Assembly: GCA_002361335.1 (NCBI GenBank)
Contig: DESS01000295.1
Location: forward strand, 1 to 64,000
Direction of reading: 5' to 3'
DNA: 64,000 nt
Source: Richelia sp. UBA3308
GTDB taxonomy: Bacteria > Cyanobacteriota > Cyanobacteriia > Cyanobacteriales > Nostocaceae
This document shows, piece after piece, positions 16,102-24,741 of this stretch (position 1 is the first letter of the stretch; the number at the start of each line of letters is the position of its first letter). Position numbers and translations under genes: made by a program. Under the pieces are notes generated by a model. The model saw only the letters and a list, made by a program, of their open reading frames with translations. It had not been told where the DNA came from and searched no databases.

Positions 16102-18603
16102 TTAGGTTAAAATACTCCCACCCATTAATTTTTCATGACGATATTTCAATTCTTCTTTCATCAATTTCCACTGTTCTAAACTCGCGTCTATTTCTATTAC
16201 TTTTTCCGCTGCTTGACGTGCTAAAATTAATACTTCTTCGTCTTCTACTAAACTTGCTAAAGTAAAGTCTGGTACACCCGATTGTCGAGTTCCTAAAACT
16301 TCACCGGGGCCTCGAAAACGCATATCCATTTCTGATATGAAAAACCCGTCTTGGGATTGTTCTAATACTTTCAATCTTTGTTGAGCATCAGCACTGCGAG
16401 AGCCGCTAATTAAAAGACAAAAAGATTGTGCTGCACCCCTACCAACTCGTCCCCGCAATTGATGCAATTGTGACAAACCGAATCTTTCCGCGTTTTCAAT
16501 TAACATCACTGTTGCATTTGGAACGTCCACGCCCACTTCTACCACCGTAGTAGATACCAAAATTTGGGTTTCGCGATCGCGGAATTTATTAATTGCTTCG
16601 TCTTTATCGGCGGAACTCATCTTTCCGTGCAACAATCCCACTCGAAATTCCGGGAATACGGCTTCTTGTAACTTTTTATGCTCTTCTACAGCAGAGCGTA
16701 AATCTAGTTTCTCCGATTCTTCTACCAAAGGCAATACTACATAAACCTGCCTTCCCTGAGCGATTTCTCGCCGGATCAAATCGTAAGCGTGAGTACGCTC
16801 GCTTCCCCTCAAAGCTGTAGTTTTTATCTTTTGTCTTCCTGGTGGCAACTCATCAATTTGACTCACATCTAAGTCACCGTGAATTGTCAGCGCTAAGGTT
16901 CTGGGAATCGGAGTCGCGGTCATAGTTAATACATGAGGCTGTTCGCCTTTTTGTTGCAATCGCGCTCGTTGCTGTACTCCAAAGCGATGCTGTTCGTCAA
17001 TTACCACTAAACCCAATCCTTGAAAGTTTACCGGGTCTTGAATTAAAGCGTGGGTACCTACTAAAAGCGGCAATTCCCCAGTTTCTAACTGAGCGTGAAT
17101 TTGTCGCCTTTTTGCAGTTTTTGTTGAGCCTGTAAGTAAATCTACGGGTAAATGCAGCAAGTTAAACCAACTCACTAACTTACGATAATGCTGTTCCGCT
17201 AAAACTTCCGTGGGAGCCATCAAGGCGGCTTGATAACCCGATTGAATTGCGGCAATAATGGCAATTACTGCCACAACAGTTTTACCAGAGCCTACATCTC
17301 CCTGCACCAAACGATTCATTGGTGTAGGTTTTTGCAAATCCTTGAGAATATCTTGAACAACTCGTTCCTGTGCCCCTGTTAATTGAAAGGGTAATATTTC
17401 ATAGAATTTTTGTAATAACTCACCTTGGGGTGCCAGAATCGCACTAGTTTGAACTTGACGCGCCTTTTGCTGACGTTGTAGTAAACCGAGTTGTAAATAG
17501 AAAAATTCATCAAACACCAGACGACGGCGTGCCGATCGCAAACTATCACTATCGGGGGGAAAATGAATATTAGCGATCGCGTCTTTTAATTCCATGAGCT
17601 GATATTTTGTCAGCAAACCTTTTGGTAAAGGTTCCTTTAAGTGGGCAGTTGCGGGTAAAGCAGCAATTACCGCTTGTCGCACTGTATTGGCGACAACTCC
17701 CTCTGTTAAGGAATACACGGGCACAACTCTACCAACAGTCAGGGATTCAATTGCATCTCCTGGATTGGCTAAAACTTCCAACTCTGGATTATCAAGAGTC
17801 AAGCCGTACTTACTTTCTTTTACCAAACCACAAGCTGCTAAAGTACTACCAACAGAGTAGCGACGCTTCATACTTTCTTGCCAACCACGACTGCCAAAAC
17901 GAGCGCCTGCATAAAAACGACTAATTTTTAAAGTACCGGAGTTATCTTTTAACTGAATCTCTAAAATTGATAATTTCTTATTTTTAGGGCTACAAAAACA
18001 GTTACAACGTTTCACCGTTGCCACAATCGTTACCGTCTCCCCGGCTTGTAACTCGGCAATACAGACTTGATTGGCATAATCAATATGGTCGCGGGGATAG
18101 TAAAATAATAAATCGCGCACGGTATATAAACCAAGACGCTCTAATTGACTTGCCCTTTTAAAGCCGATTTCTGGCAAATTGGTGAGTTTTTCGTCTAAAC
18201 CGGCTGCAAGTCGTCGGCTAACCTCCGCCACAATCTTAGTTTTGGGAGTTTGGACTTTTACTTTTGGTTGAGAATTTGCAGCAGAGGCAGAATCATAATT
18301 AAAGGGTTGAGTATTGTTCTCCCCTTCCCCTTCATGTTGTAACCTGTGAAGATACCGGCGAGTTTCGGCTACCAAATGTTGTCTGTCTTCAGTTTCTAGA
18401 TTTGGATAATTTGCAAATTGAGCGGCAAATTCCTGCCAGCGACGACGTTCGATTGTAGGTAAGCCAACAGGAAATTTACCAAAAGTTAAAGTGAGAAACT
18501 CATTAAAAAGATATTCTCTACCCTTCAAGTTAATAAAACCCCTTTGTGCTTCCACCGTCAGGGCTTTGTGCAATTTTATCCAATCTAGTTTGTCATCAGT
18601 CAT
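16102..18603 (-). CDS. recG: ATP-dependent DNA helicase RecG
   Basis: Branched-DNA helicase that regresses stalled replication forks and processes recombination intermediates. At 833 residues it is longer than E. coli RecG (693) because of an N-terminal extension of about 135 residues, usual in cyanobacteria. The wedge/OB domain covers about 140-290 (VTIVATVKRC, LKDNSGTLKISRF). Helicase motifs: Walker A GDVGSGKT (435-442), APTEVLAEQH, DEQH box (536-539), MTATPIPRTLAL, and in the second RecA fold HGKMSSADKD, STTVVEVGVDVPNA and QLRGRVGRG. The ATG at 18603 is immediately preceded by a heptamer array, with no ribosome binding site. Confidence 0.96.
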   Translation of the reverse strand: MTDDKLDWIKLHKALTVEAQRGFINLKGREYLFNEFLTLTFGKFPVGLPTIERRRWQEFAAQFANYPNLETEDRQHLVAETRRYLHRLQHEGEGENNTQPFNYDSASAANSQPKVKVQTPKTKIVAEVSRRLAAGLDEKLTNLPEIGFKRASQLERLGLYTVRDLLFYYPRDHIDYANQVCIAELQAGETVTIVATVKRCNCFCSPKNKKLSILEIQLKDNSGTLKISRFYAGARFGSRGWQESMKRRYSVGSTLAACGLVKESKYGLTLDNPELEVLANPGDAIESLTVGRVVPVYSLTEGVVANTVRQAVIAALPATAHLKEPLPKGLLTKYQLMELKDAIANIHFPPDSDSLRSARRRLVFDEFFYLQLGLLQRQQKARQVQTSAILAPQGELLQKFYEILPFQLTGAQERVVQDILKDLQKPTPMNRLVQGDVGSGKTVVAVIAIIAAIQSGYQAALMAPTEVLAEQHYRKLVSWFNLLHLPVDLLTGSTKTAKRRQIHAQLETGELPLLVGTHALIQDPVNFQGLGLVVIDEQHRFGVQQRARLQQKGEQPHVLTMTATPIPRTLALTIHGDLDVSQIDELPPGRQKIKTTALRGSERTHAYDLIRREIAQGRQVYVVLPLVEESEKLDLRSAVEEHKKLQEAVFPEFRVGLLHGKMSSADKDEAINKFRDRETQILVSTTVVEVGVDVPNATVMLIENAERFGLSQLHQLRGRVGRGAAQSFCLLISGSRSADAQQRLKVLEQSQDGFFISEMDMRFRGPGEVLGTRQSGVPDFTLASLVEDEEVLILARQAAEKVIEIDASLEQWKLMKEELKYRHEKLMGGSILT

Positions 18604-18795
18604 TAGTTGTTGGTTGTTAGTTGTTAGTTGTTAGTTGTTGGTTGTTGATTGTTGGTTGTTGGTTATTAGTTGTTGGTTGTTGGTTGTTACTCGTTACTCG
18701 TTACTCGTTACTCGTTACTCGTTAGTTGTTGGTTATTACTTATTACTTCTTACTTATTACTTATTACTTCTTACTTCTTACTTCTTACTTCTTAC
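18604..18795 (-). repeat. Long composite heptamer array between recG and the coiled-coil gene
   Basis: 192 bp made almost entirely of 7-bp units in three blocks: TTAGTTG/TTGGTTG (18604-18690), ACTCGTT (about 18690-18725) and ACTTMTT/ATTACTT (to 18795). It starts at the base next to the recG start codon and ends at the stop codon of the coiled-coil gene, so it forms the entire intergenic region of two minus-strand genes. Confidence 0.9.
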
Positions 18796-19857
18796 TTAAT
18801 CTTCGTACCAGCTAGCACGCCATGCTGCTTCGGCGGTAGCTATAGAAAGTTCTCGTTGTTTCTTTTGATATTCTCTTCCTAATTTGGCTAAATTATTTAA
18901 AAGATTGCGAATTTGTTTGCGTTCCGACGAAAGTTTCATATCAGAAAACTCTATCTCAACTAATCGTAGATTTAAAGCCATAACTTGCGTCAAGCTTTCC
19001 GGTTCCAATTGCTGCTCACCTTCAATTCCAATTACCAAGGTTAATATATTAGGATGTCCACCAGGGATAACTTCTGTAGATCCTTCTGATGAAGCAGCAG
19101 CGGTTTCTAAAATAGATTCCGGCAATTTTTGAGGTAATATAGCAGCTTTTTGTAATAAACGATTGCCATCACGGGATAAGCATTTCAAAATATAAGCAAT
19201 TGCTCTTTCTAAGTTTTTTTGCCAAGCAGCTAATTCCATGGGATTAGAAGTATTCGGATTGAACCAATTTTTCCAATCCTTGCTGACAGTATTTTTTGAA
19301 GATAATACCGGAGATTGAGCAGATGGAGAAGATAAAGAAGGAATTTTTATATTTTCAGGAACTGAACTAGAGGAAGCAGTTTGAGAAAAAGTATTTTTAA
19401 CGAAGTTTTCATCTTCTGCTTCTAAGTTTTCTACAATTTCTTTGAAGTTTTCATCTTCTGCTTCTAAGTTTCCGACAATTTCTTCTAAATCTTCATTTTC
19501 TGCTTCTAACTCTTGGGTAATTTCTTCTAAATCTTCTTCAGTTTGTTCTAATTCCTCCTCTGTTTCATCAAATTCCCCATCGTTGATTAAAGCTTGCATA
19601 TCTTTGAGTGCCCCTTTCGCCAACTGACGCATAGCTTGCTGCAATTTCTCTCGTTGATTTAAAGACAATTTCAGAAAACGTTCTGGATATCCTTGGGTAC
19701 ACAGATGATAGCTTGCTAAAATCAATTGTTGGCTCACTGCTTGTCCTAAAATCTCCAAATAACCACTATAAGCCTTTTGGAGTTGTTGTGCGATCGCTCC
19801 TATAGTTGTTTCTAGCTCGACAATATCCTGCTCTATTCGCTCGATTGGTCTTGCCAT
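18796..19857 (-). CDS. Coiled-coil protein with 14-residue acidic repeats
   Basis: Conserved-looking cyanobacterial protein of unknown function, 353 residues. Helical N-terminal part (1-95) then an acidic coiled coil containing three tandem 14-residue units: EEITQELEAENEDL (111-124), EEIVGNLEAEDENF (125-138), KEIVENLEAEDENF (139-152). A Ser/Pro-rich linker (155-195) follows, then WKNWFNPNTSNPMELAAWQ and a globular C-terminal half. No membrane segment. Start ATG 19857. It ends directly at the heptamer array upstream of recG. Confidence 0.75.
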   Translation of the reverse strand: MARPIERIEQDIVELETTIGAIAQQLQKAYSGYLEILGQAVSQQLILASYHLCTQGYPERFLKLSLNQREKLQQAMRQLAKGALKDMQALINDGEFDETEEELEQTEEDLEEITQELEAENEDLEEIVGNLEAEDENFKEIVENLEAEDENFVKNTFSQTASSSSVPENIKIPSLSSPSAQSPVLSSKNTVSKDWKNWFNPNTSNPMELAAWQKNLERAIAYILKCLSRDGNRLLQKAAILPQKLPESILETAAASSEGSTEVIPGGHPNILTLVIGIEGEQQLEPESLTQVMALNLRLVEIEFSDMKLSSERKQIRNLLNNLAKLGREYQKKQRELSIATAEAAWRASWYED

Positions 19858-20272
19858 ATCAAGTTCAATTCCATTTTATCCTAGTTGTAGTACAAAATTA
19901 CGAAATGATTCCGATGTAATCGCTTCTAAGATTTTAGATTTTAGATTCTTTCATATTTTGCAAAATAAAACTTAATACTAAAAATAGTCACTAATTGTGA
20001 GATTTTTTTTGACTTAAGTAAGTAGGCGCAAAAAAATCTCGCTACGTAAAGAAAAGTAAATTAAGCTGCAATCCTCCTGAATTGAAAGAGCAGGGGGAGC
20101 AGAGGAGGAGGGGAAGCAGGGGTAGAAAACTTTCATACATGGTGGTAAGAAAAATATTTAATTGAATATTTAGCTATTTACCTAGAATGGTGTAATAAAA
20201 CTTTTAATAATTTTATTCAAGTCAAGTGCTTACTCGCTTATGGCTATGAAAATACTATATCCACTTAATAGA
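19858..20272. other. Intergenic spacer
   Basis: About 415 bp between the tsf terminator and the coiled-coil gene. It contains a weak TAAGTAAGT repeat (20014-20033), followed by the purine-rich GAGCAGGGGGAGCAGAGGAGG. No gene seen. Confidence 0.45.
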
Positions 20273-20307
20273 TAAAAAACAGGTCAAACTGATTTAGATT
20301 GACCTGT
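20273..20307 (-). terminator. Rho-independent terminator after tsf
   Basis: Perfect 9-bp stem ACAGGTCAA (20279-20287) with TTGACCTGT (20299-20307); on the minus strand it is followed by a run of six T. It lies 27 bp past the tsf stop codon and should end the rpsB-tsf transcript. Confidence 0.88.
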
Positions 20308-20333
20308 ATAAACTTATCATTACTTAACCGCAA

Positions 20334-21278
20334 TTACTTAGTACCCATTTGTGCGGCAACTTCATCAGCAAAGTTTTCTTCTTTCTTTTCAATACCTTCG
20401 CCAAGAATATAGCGAGTAAAACGACTAATAGAAACTTTTTCGCCGACGCTCTTTCCGGTTTGTTTTACTAATTCCTCAACCGAGGTACTTTGATCTCGGA
20501 TGTAAGGCTGATCCAACAAAGTCATTTCTTTGAGACGCTTATCGATTCTTCCTTGAACAATTTTTTCTTTAATATTGTCAGGTTTTTTCGCTAAGTCATC
20601 GCGCCCCATTTCGATTTCTTTTTCTTTCTCGGCGATTTGGGCAGGAATTTCGTCTACATTTACATACTCAACGTTGGGGCAAGCAGCAATTTGCATGGCA
20701 ACGTTTCGCGCTAATGTTTTAAATTCTTCATTGTTAGCACCAGCTTCACTTTCACATTTGAGTTCAACTAATACGCCGACTCTACCACCGGTGTGGATAT
20801 AGCTGTCAACAGTTCCTTGGCTACCTTCAGCTAAAGAATAATTTACAAAGCGACGTACTTTGATATTTTCACCTAACTGGGCGATCGCCTCAGTAATAGA
20901 TTGTTCAACTGTTTTATTTTTATCTTCGGTATAAGGTTCAGCTAACAAAGATTCAACGTTGTCAACAGTCGTTGCTTGTTTAGCCAAATTCACAGCTAAA
21001 GCTTTGAAAGCTTCGTTACGAGCAACAAAGTCAGTTTGGCTGTTGACTTCAATTAATACCCCAACTCTACCATTTGGTTCGATGTAGGTTTCAACTGAGC
21101 CTTCAGCAGCAACGCGATTGCTTTTTTTTGTCGCGCCAGCAATGCCTTTTTGGCGTAACCATTCGATACCCTTTTCAATGTCGCCTTCGGTTTCTTTTAG
21201 CGCTTTTTTACAGTCCATCATACCAGCGCCGGTTTTCTGCCGTAACTCTTGGACTAATTTTGCAGATATTTCCGCCAT
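20334..21278 (-). CDS. tsf: Translation elongation factor Ts
   Basis: Nucleotide exchange factor that recycles EF-Tu-GDP. 314 residues: N-terminal UBA-like domain (VQELRQKTGAGMMDCKKAL, 9-27, the family signature), then two homologous core subdomains (GSVETYIEPNGRVGVLIEVN at 61-80 and GTVDSYIHTGGRVGVLVELK further on), and a C-terminal module. Length fits the bacterial/chloroplast class. It follows rpsB by about 350 bp on the same strand, the conserved bacterial order, with an unusual 15-bp tandem repeat in the spacer. A strong terminator follows. Confidence 0.97.
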   Translation of the reverse strand: MAEISAKLVQELRQKTGAGMMDCKKALKETEGDIEKGIEWLRQKGIAGATKKSNRVAAEGSVETYIEPNGRVGVLIEVNSQTDFVARNEAFKALAVNLAKQATTVDNVESLLAEPYTEDKNKTVEQSITEAIAQLGENIKVRRFVNYSLAEGSQGTVDSYIHTGGRVGVLVELKCESEAGANNEEFKTLARNVAMQIAACPNVEYVNVDEIPAQIAEKEKEIEMGRDDLAKKPDNIKEKIVQGRIDKRLKEMTLLDQPYIRDQSTSVEELVKQTGKSVGEKVSISRFTRYILGEGIEKKEENFADEVAAQMGTK

Positions 21279-21445
21279 GTTGCCTCAATTTCTACTTAAC
21301 TGACAGTTTAATTGCTCTTGGATATTGAGTATTTCTATCTTACTCAGCAGCGAGATACTCAGAAATATTTTTATTCCAAATCAAATAATTCATCACAAAA
21401 AATCAGCAGGCAGTCAGGGGCAGGGATAATTCAAGAAAAAAAACT

Positions 21446-21505
21446 AAGTATATAAACTATAAGTATATAAACTATAAGTATATAAACTATAAGTATATAA
21501 ACTAT
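21446..21505 (-). repeat. Four exact 15-bp tandem repeats in the rpsB-tsf spacer
   Basis: Unit AAGTATATAAACTAT, four copies in a row with no mismatch. It lies between two co-directional translation genes and should be transcribed if they are co-transcribed; the unit also resembles a TATA-rich promoter element. Confidence 0.92.
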
Positions 21506-21629
21506 AAATTTCCTAAAAATATTCTCCACCACAGATTTTGGCGATTGGTATTAAACCCCCAACTTGGGTGAATAATTTTTCGTCTCCTGCCTGCTGGTTA
21601 ATTCCTGAATTGATAAAATAATTTACAAT

Positions 21630-22442
21630 TTATTCTTCAGTGGAGTCTTGTTCCTCGTCAGTATCATCAAAGGATTCATCAGTGAATTCTTCGCTCTCAT
21701 CGTATTCGTAGTCTTCCTCAGCGCCTTCATAATCTTCGTAATCTTCATCACCCTCTAATTGACCGTGATGACCTTCATAGATAGCATCCGCTAATTTACC
21801 TACAATTAGTTTAATAGAACGGATCGCATCATCGTTGGCTGGAATGGGAATATCTACCACATCAGGGTCACAATTTGTATCTAACATAGACACAATAGGC
21901 AATCCTAGTTTTTCACATTCTTGAACCGCATTATATTCCCTACGTTGGTCTACAATAATCACCACATCGGGAATTTTCCGCATAGTTTTAATGCCGCCGA
22001 GGTACTTTTGCAGCTTTGATAACTCCCGACGTAGCATTGAAGCTTCTTTTTTCGGTAATAAATCTAGGGCACCGCTTTCTTCACGACGCTCCAAATCTTT
22101 TAACCTATCTACCCGCGTCTTAATTGTAGTCCAGTTAGTGAGCATTCCACCCAACCAACGCTGGTTAATATAATGGGCACCGCAGCGGCTTGATTCTTGA
22201 GCAATAATTCCCGCAGCTTGTCTCTTAGTACCAACAAACAGAAACTTCTTGCCTTGCTCTGCTTGAGTTCGCATATAACTATATGCATCTTCCATCAACT
22301 TGGCTGTTTGCACCAAGTCAATGATATGAACTCCATTACGGGAAGTATAAATGTAAGGGGACATTTTGGGGTTCCATCTCCGGGTTTGATGTCCGAAGTG
22401 AACTCCCGACTCCATCATTTGAGCCAATGAAACAACAGGCAT
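21630..22442 (-). CDS. rpsB: 30S ribosomal protein S2
   Basis: Structural protein of the small ribosomal subunit, needed for S1 docking. 270 residues with the S2 signatures MESGVHFGHQTRRWNPKM (10-27) and the C-terminal motif DTNCDPDVVDIPIPANDDA. The last ~45 residues (from about 225) form a very acidic tail (DEDYEDYEGAEEDYEYDESEE), a feature of cyanobacterial S2 proteins. A Shine-Dalgarno-like AGGAG lies close to the start (rc of CTCCT at 22450). First gene of the rpsB-tsf unit. Confidence 0.97.
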   Translation of the reverse strand: MPVVSLAQMMESGVHFGHQTRRWNPKMSPYIYTSRNGVHIIDLVQTAKLMEDAYSYMRTQAEQGKKFLFVGTKRQAAGIIAQESSRCGAHYINQRWLGGMLTNWTTIKTRVDRLKDLERREESGALDLLPKKEASMLRRELSKLQKYLGGIKTMRKIPDVVIIVDQRREYNAVQECEKLGLPIVSMLDTNCDPDVVDIPIPANDDAIRSIKLIVGKLADAIYEGHHGQLEGDEDYEDYEGAEEDYEYDESEEFTDESFDDTDEEQDSTEE

Positions 22443-22683
22443 ATTTTTTCTCCTATTCGGGTTAAACCTCCATCTAGTCGCATTTCCTTACTGAAAACAC
22501 CCGAATTCCTAGATGTGCGAGATTAGAAAACTTTTCTAATTTACCACATAAAAATGCTGTCTTTGAGGAGGAAAACCGAATTTAAGTGTTTGTGCTGTTT
22601 TTGATTAGTAGCCGACAAAAGTAAGCTCTAATTCTTAATTGTTAGAGGATATTTGAAAAGTATTCGGCGCTTTATTACCGCTA

Positions 22684-22756
22684 CTACACAAGCTTAGTCC
22701 ACCGTCAGGTGGACTATTGAATTTTCAACGGGTGCAGACGGATTTTGCTTGTGTAG
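22684..22756. repeat. Nested stem-loop inside the MITE-like element
   Basis: Outer stem CTACACAAGC (22684-22693) with GCTTGTGTAG (22747-22756), perfect 10 bp; inner hairpin TAGTCCACC-GTCA-GGTGGACTA (22695-22716), perfect 9 bp. Confidence 0.75.
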
Positions 22757-22792
22757 CTGAGATTTAAATCGCCAGATAAGGTATGAAATTAG

Positions 22793-22821
22793 ACCGGAGG
22801 CGGAGCATCTCCGGCTCCGCT
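22793..22821 (+). repeat. 29-bp small dispersed repeat (SDR), copy 1
   Basis: Sequence ACCGGAGGCGGAGCATCTCC followed by GGCTCCGCT. It matches 28 of 29 bases of the minus strand at 41191-41219, where the repeat interrupts a transposase gene. Confidence 0.85.
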
Positions 22822-22884
22822 TTTCAAACATCCTCTTAGTTAATTGTTAGTTAATCTTAGTAAATTCTTAGTAAATTTATACAT

Positions 22885-24330
22885 ATGAACATACCACCAT
22901 TACGTGCCAACGAAAACGATAGGCTTCGGGCACTTCTACAATATAATATTTTAGATACTGAAGCAGAACAAGCATTCGATGACTTAACGGCAATAGCCGC
23001 CCAAATTTGTAATACTCCGATTGCTTTAATCAGTCTGTTAGATGCAAATCGACAATGGTTTAAATCAAAAGTTGGTTTAGAAGCACAAGAAACGCCTAGA
23101 GAATTAGCTTTTTGCGCTTATGCGATACTTCAGCCAGAAAACTTACTAATTGTACCAAATGCTGAAAAAGATGAGCGATTTGCTACTAACCCCTTGGTAA
23201 AATCTGACCCAAATATTAGATTTTATGCCGGCGCACCTTTAGTAACCCCTGATGGATTTGCGATCGGTACATTATGTACTATAGATAAAATACCCCGAAA
23301 TCTTAACCCAGAGCAAATACAAGCTTTACAGGCTTTGAGTCGTCAAGTCATTAGTCAGTTAGAACTAAGAATGAATCTGATTAAATTAAAGCAAAATATA
23401 ACTGAACGCAAGCAAGTAGAGCAAAATTTACGCGATACAAATAAGCAGTTAACTGACACTTTAGATAAGTTACAACGAACTCAAGTTCAATTGATTCAAA
23501 GTGAAAAAATGTCAAGTTTAGGGGAGATGGTTGCTGGCATTGCCCACGAAATTAACAATCCTGTCAACTTTATTTATGCAAATCTGGGCTACGTTAACAC
23601 TTATGTTCAAGACTTACTTGATTTACTATCTCTTTACCAGCAACACTATCCCCATCCCCATCCTGAAATCAAAGATAAAACCGAAGCAATAGATACTGAT
23701 TTTTTGGCTGAAGATTTGCCCAATATATTATCTTCAATGGATGCAGGAGCGGAGCGTATTCAAAATATTGTTTTGTCTTTACGTAACTTTTCTCGATTGG
23801 ATGAGGCTGAAAAAAAAGCCGTTGATATTCACGAAGGTATAGATAATACTTTATTAATTTTGCAACATCGATTCAATGCTACATCAGAACGTCCCGAAAT
23901 CAAAATTATCAAAGAGTATGGCAAAACACCAAAAGTATCATGCTATGCCGCTCAAATAAACCAAGTTTTTCTCAATATATTATCTAATGCAATTGATGCT
24001 TTAGAAGAAAAATTTAATCAAAAACAAGAAATAATAAATCGAACAAGTAATAATCATCAATGGCCTACAATTCGCATTCGTACTAATATTTTCCGCCAAA
24101 ATCACCTCTTAGTAAGGATTGCTGATAATGGAATTGGAATTCCAGAAGAACTTCAAGCAAAAATATTCAACCCTTTCTTTACAACTAAACCAGTAGGTAA
24201 AGGTAAAGGTTTAGGATTATCTATAAGTTATCAAGTCATTGTTAAAAAGCATCACGGTATCCTCAAATATAGAAGCACAATCGGCAAAGCTACCGAATTT
24301 TGGATTCAAATTCCCATTAAAAGTAATTAG
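22885..24330 (+). CDS. GAF-domain sensor histidine kinase
   Basis: Soluble two-component sensor kinase. 481 residues: GAF domain (about 25-165; TPIALISLLDANRQWFKS, FYAGAPLVTPDGFAIGTLC), a coiled-coil linker (165-207), HisKA dimerisation domain with phospho-acceptor His221 (SSLGEMVAGIAHEINNP), then HATPase_c with N box NQVFLNILSNAIDAL, G1 box IADNGIGIPEE and G2 box GKGKGLGLSISYQVI. No membrane segment; no Cys in a clear bilin-lyase position, so a phytochrome-type chromophore is not supported. No response regulator is adjacent. A perfect palindrome at 24399 may end its transcript. Confidence 0.9.
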   Translation: MNIPPLRANENDRLRALLQYNILDTEAEQAFDDLTAIAAQICNTPIALISLLDANRQWFKSKVGLEAQETPRELAFCAYAILQPENLLIVPNAEKDERFATNPLVKSDPNIRFYAGAPLVTPDGFAIGTLCTIDKIPRNLNPEQIQALQALSRQVISQLELRMNLIKLKQNITERKQVEQNLRDTNKQLTDTLDKLQRTQVQLIQSEKMSSLGEMVAGIAHEINNPVNFIYANLGYVNTYVQDLLDLLSLYQQHYPHPHPEIKDKTEAIDTDFLAEDLPNILSSMDAGAERIQNIVLSLRNFSRLDEAEKKAVDIHEGIDNTLLILQHRFNATSERPEIKIIKEYGKTPKVSCYAAQINQVFLNILSNAIDALEEKFNQKQEIINRTSNNHQWPTIRIRTNIFRQNHLLVRIADNGIGIPEELQAKIFNPFFTTKPVGKGKGLGLSISYQVIVKKHHGILKYRSTIGKATEFWIQIPIKSN

Positions 24331-24398
24331 TTTTCATCGTAATTCAATTTAGTGGTGCGTTTAATAGATTCTAAATTGTTGGTTTATTCCCAAAACAA

Positions 24399-24428
24399 TG
24401 TAGAGACGTAAAATTTTACGTCTCTACA
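24399..24428. repeat. 30-bp perfect palindrome, copy 1
   Basis: TGTAGAGACGTAAAA and its exact complement. A sister palindrome with two compensating base changes (TGTACAGACGTAAAA) is at 28584-28613. Each lies 10-70 bp past a plus-strand stop codon and could act as a terminator, though no T-run follows. Confidence 0.8.
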
Positions 24429-24489
24429 ATATATCATTTTACCTCTGTACAATATATAATTTTATGTTTGTACAATATATGTCCCAAAA

Positions 24490-24602
24490 ATACAGCATAT
24501 TTTCTAAATGCTAAGGTACATTTTCACGGGCAGGGATGCCCGTACCACAAGATTTTTAGAAAATTTTTGCGGTACCTCCTGCAACTTGCCTTCATGCTGT
24601 AT
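24490..24602. mobile_element. MITE-like element with ATACAGCAT ends, copy 2
   Basis: 113 bp with perfect 9-bp inverted ends ATACAGCAT/ATGCTGTAT and the internal palindrome ACGGGCAGGGATGCCCGT. Collinear with 5177-5285; partial copy at 12527-12594, shorter traces at 2268 and 40470. Confidence 0.75.
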
Positions 24603-24689
24603 CATAACTTACGCGATTGTCACAATATCCTGTTGGTGCGTGACGCGGCCAATCTTATTACTATGTTCAAATTTTTTCCAAGAGTACAG

Positions 24690-24728
24690 CACCCTAGGAG
24701 AAAAATGTGCCAGTTGCGGCCATTCCTA
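24690..24728 (+). repeat. CACCCTACAAG/GCGGGCCGTCCTA dispersed repeat, copy 2
   Basis: Diverged copy: CACCCTAGGAGAAAAATGTG then CCAGTTGCGGCCATTCCTA. Confidence 0.6.
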
Positions 24729-24741
24729 TGTATATGAAAAA

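Larger units (their letters stand above)
22642..22838. mobile_element. 197-bp MITE-like element with 19-bp inverted ends
   Basis: The left end TTAGAGGATATTTGAAAAG and the complement of the right end (TAAGAGGATGTTTGAAAAG) match at 17 of 19 positions. Inside are a stem-loop (22684-22756) and a small dispersed repeat (22793-22821). The right-end sequence TTTTCAAACATCCTCT recurs at 39187 and, in part, at 27174. No coding capacity. Confidence 0.65.

Noticed and set aside
18604..18795. Heptamer array considered as a CRISPR array
   Set aside because: Units are 7 bp head-to-tail with no spacers and no cas genes nearby; this is an STRR.
20273..20307. Hairpin downstream of tsf considered as a regulatory RNA
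   Set aside because: A perfect stem followed by a T-run right after a stop codon is simply a terminator.
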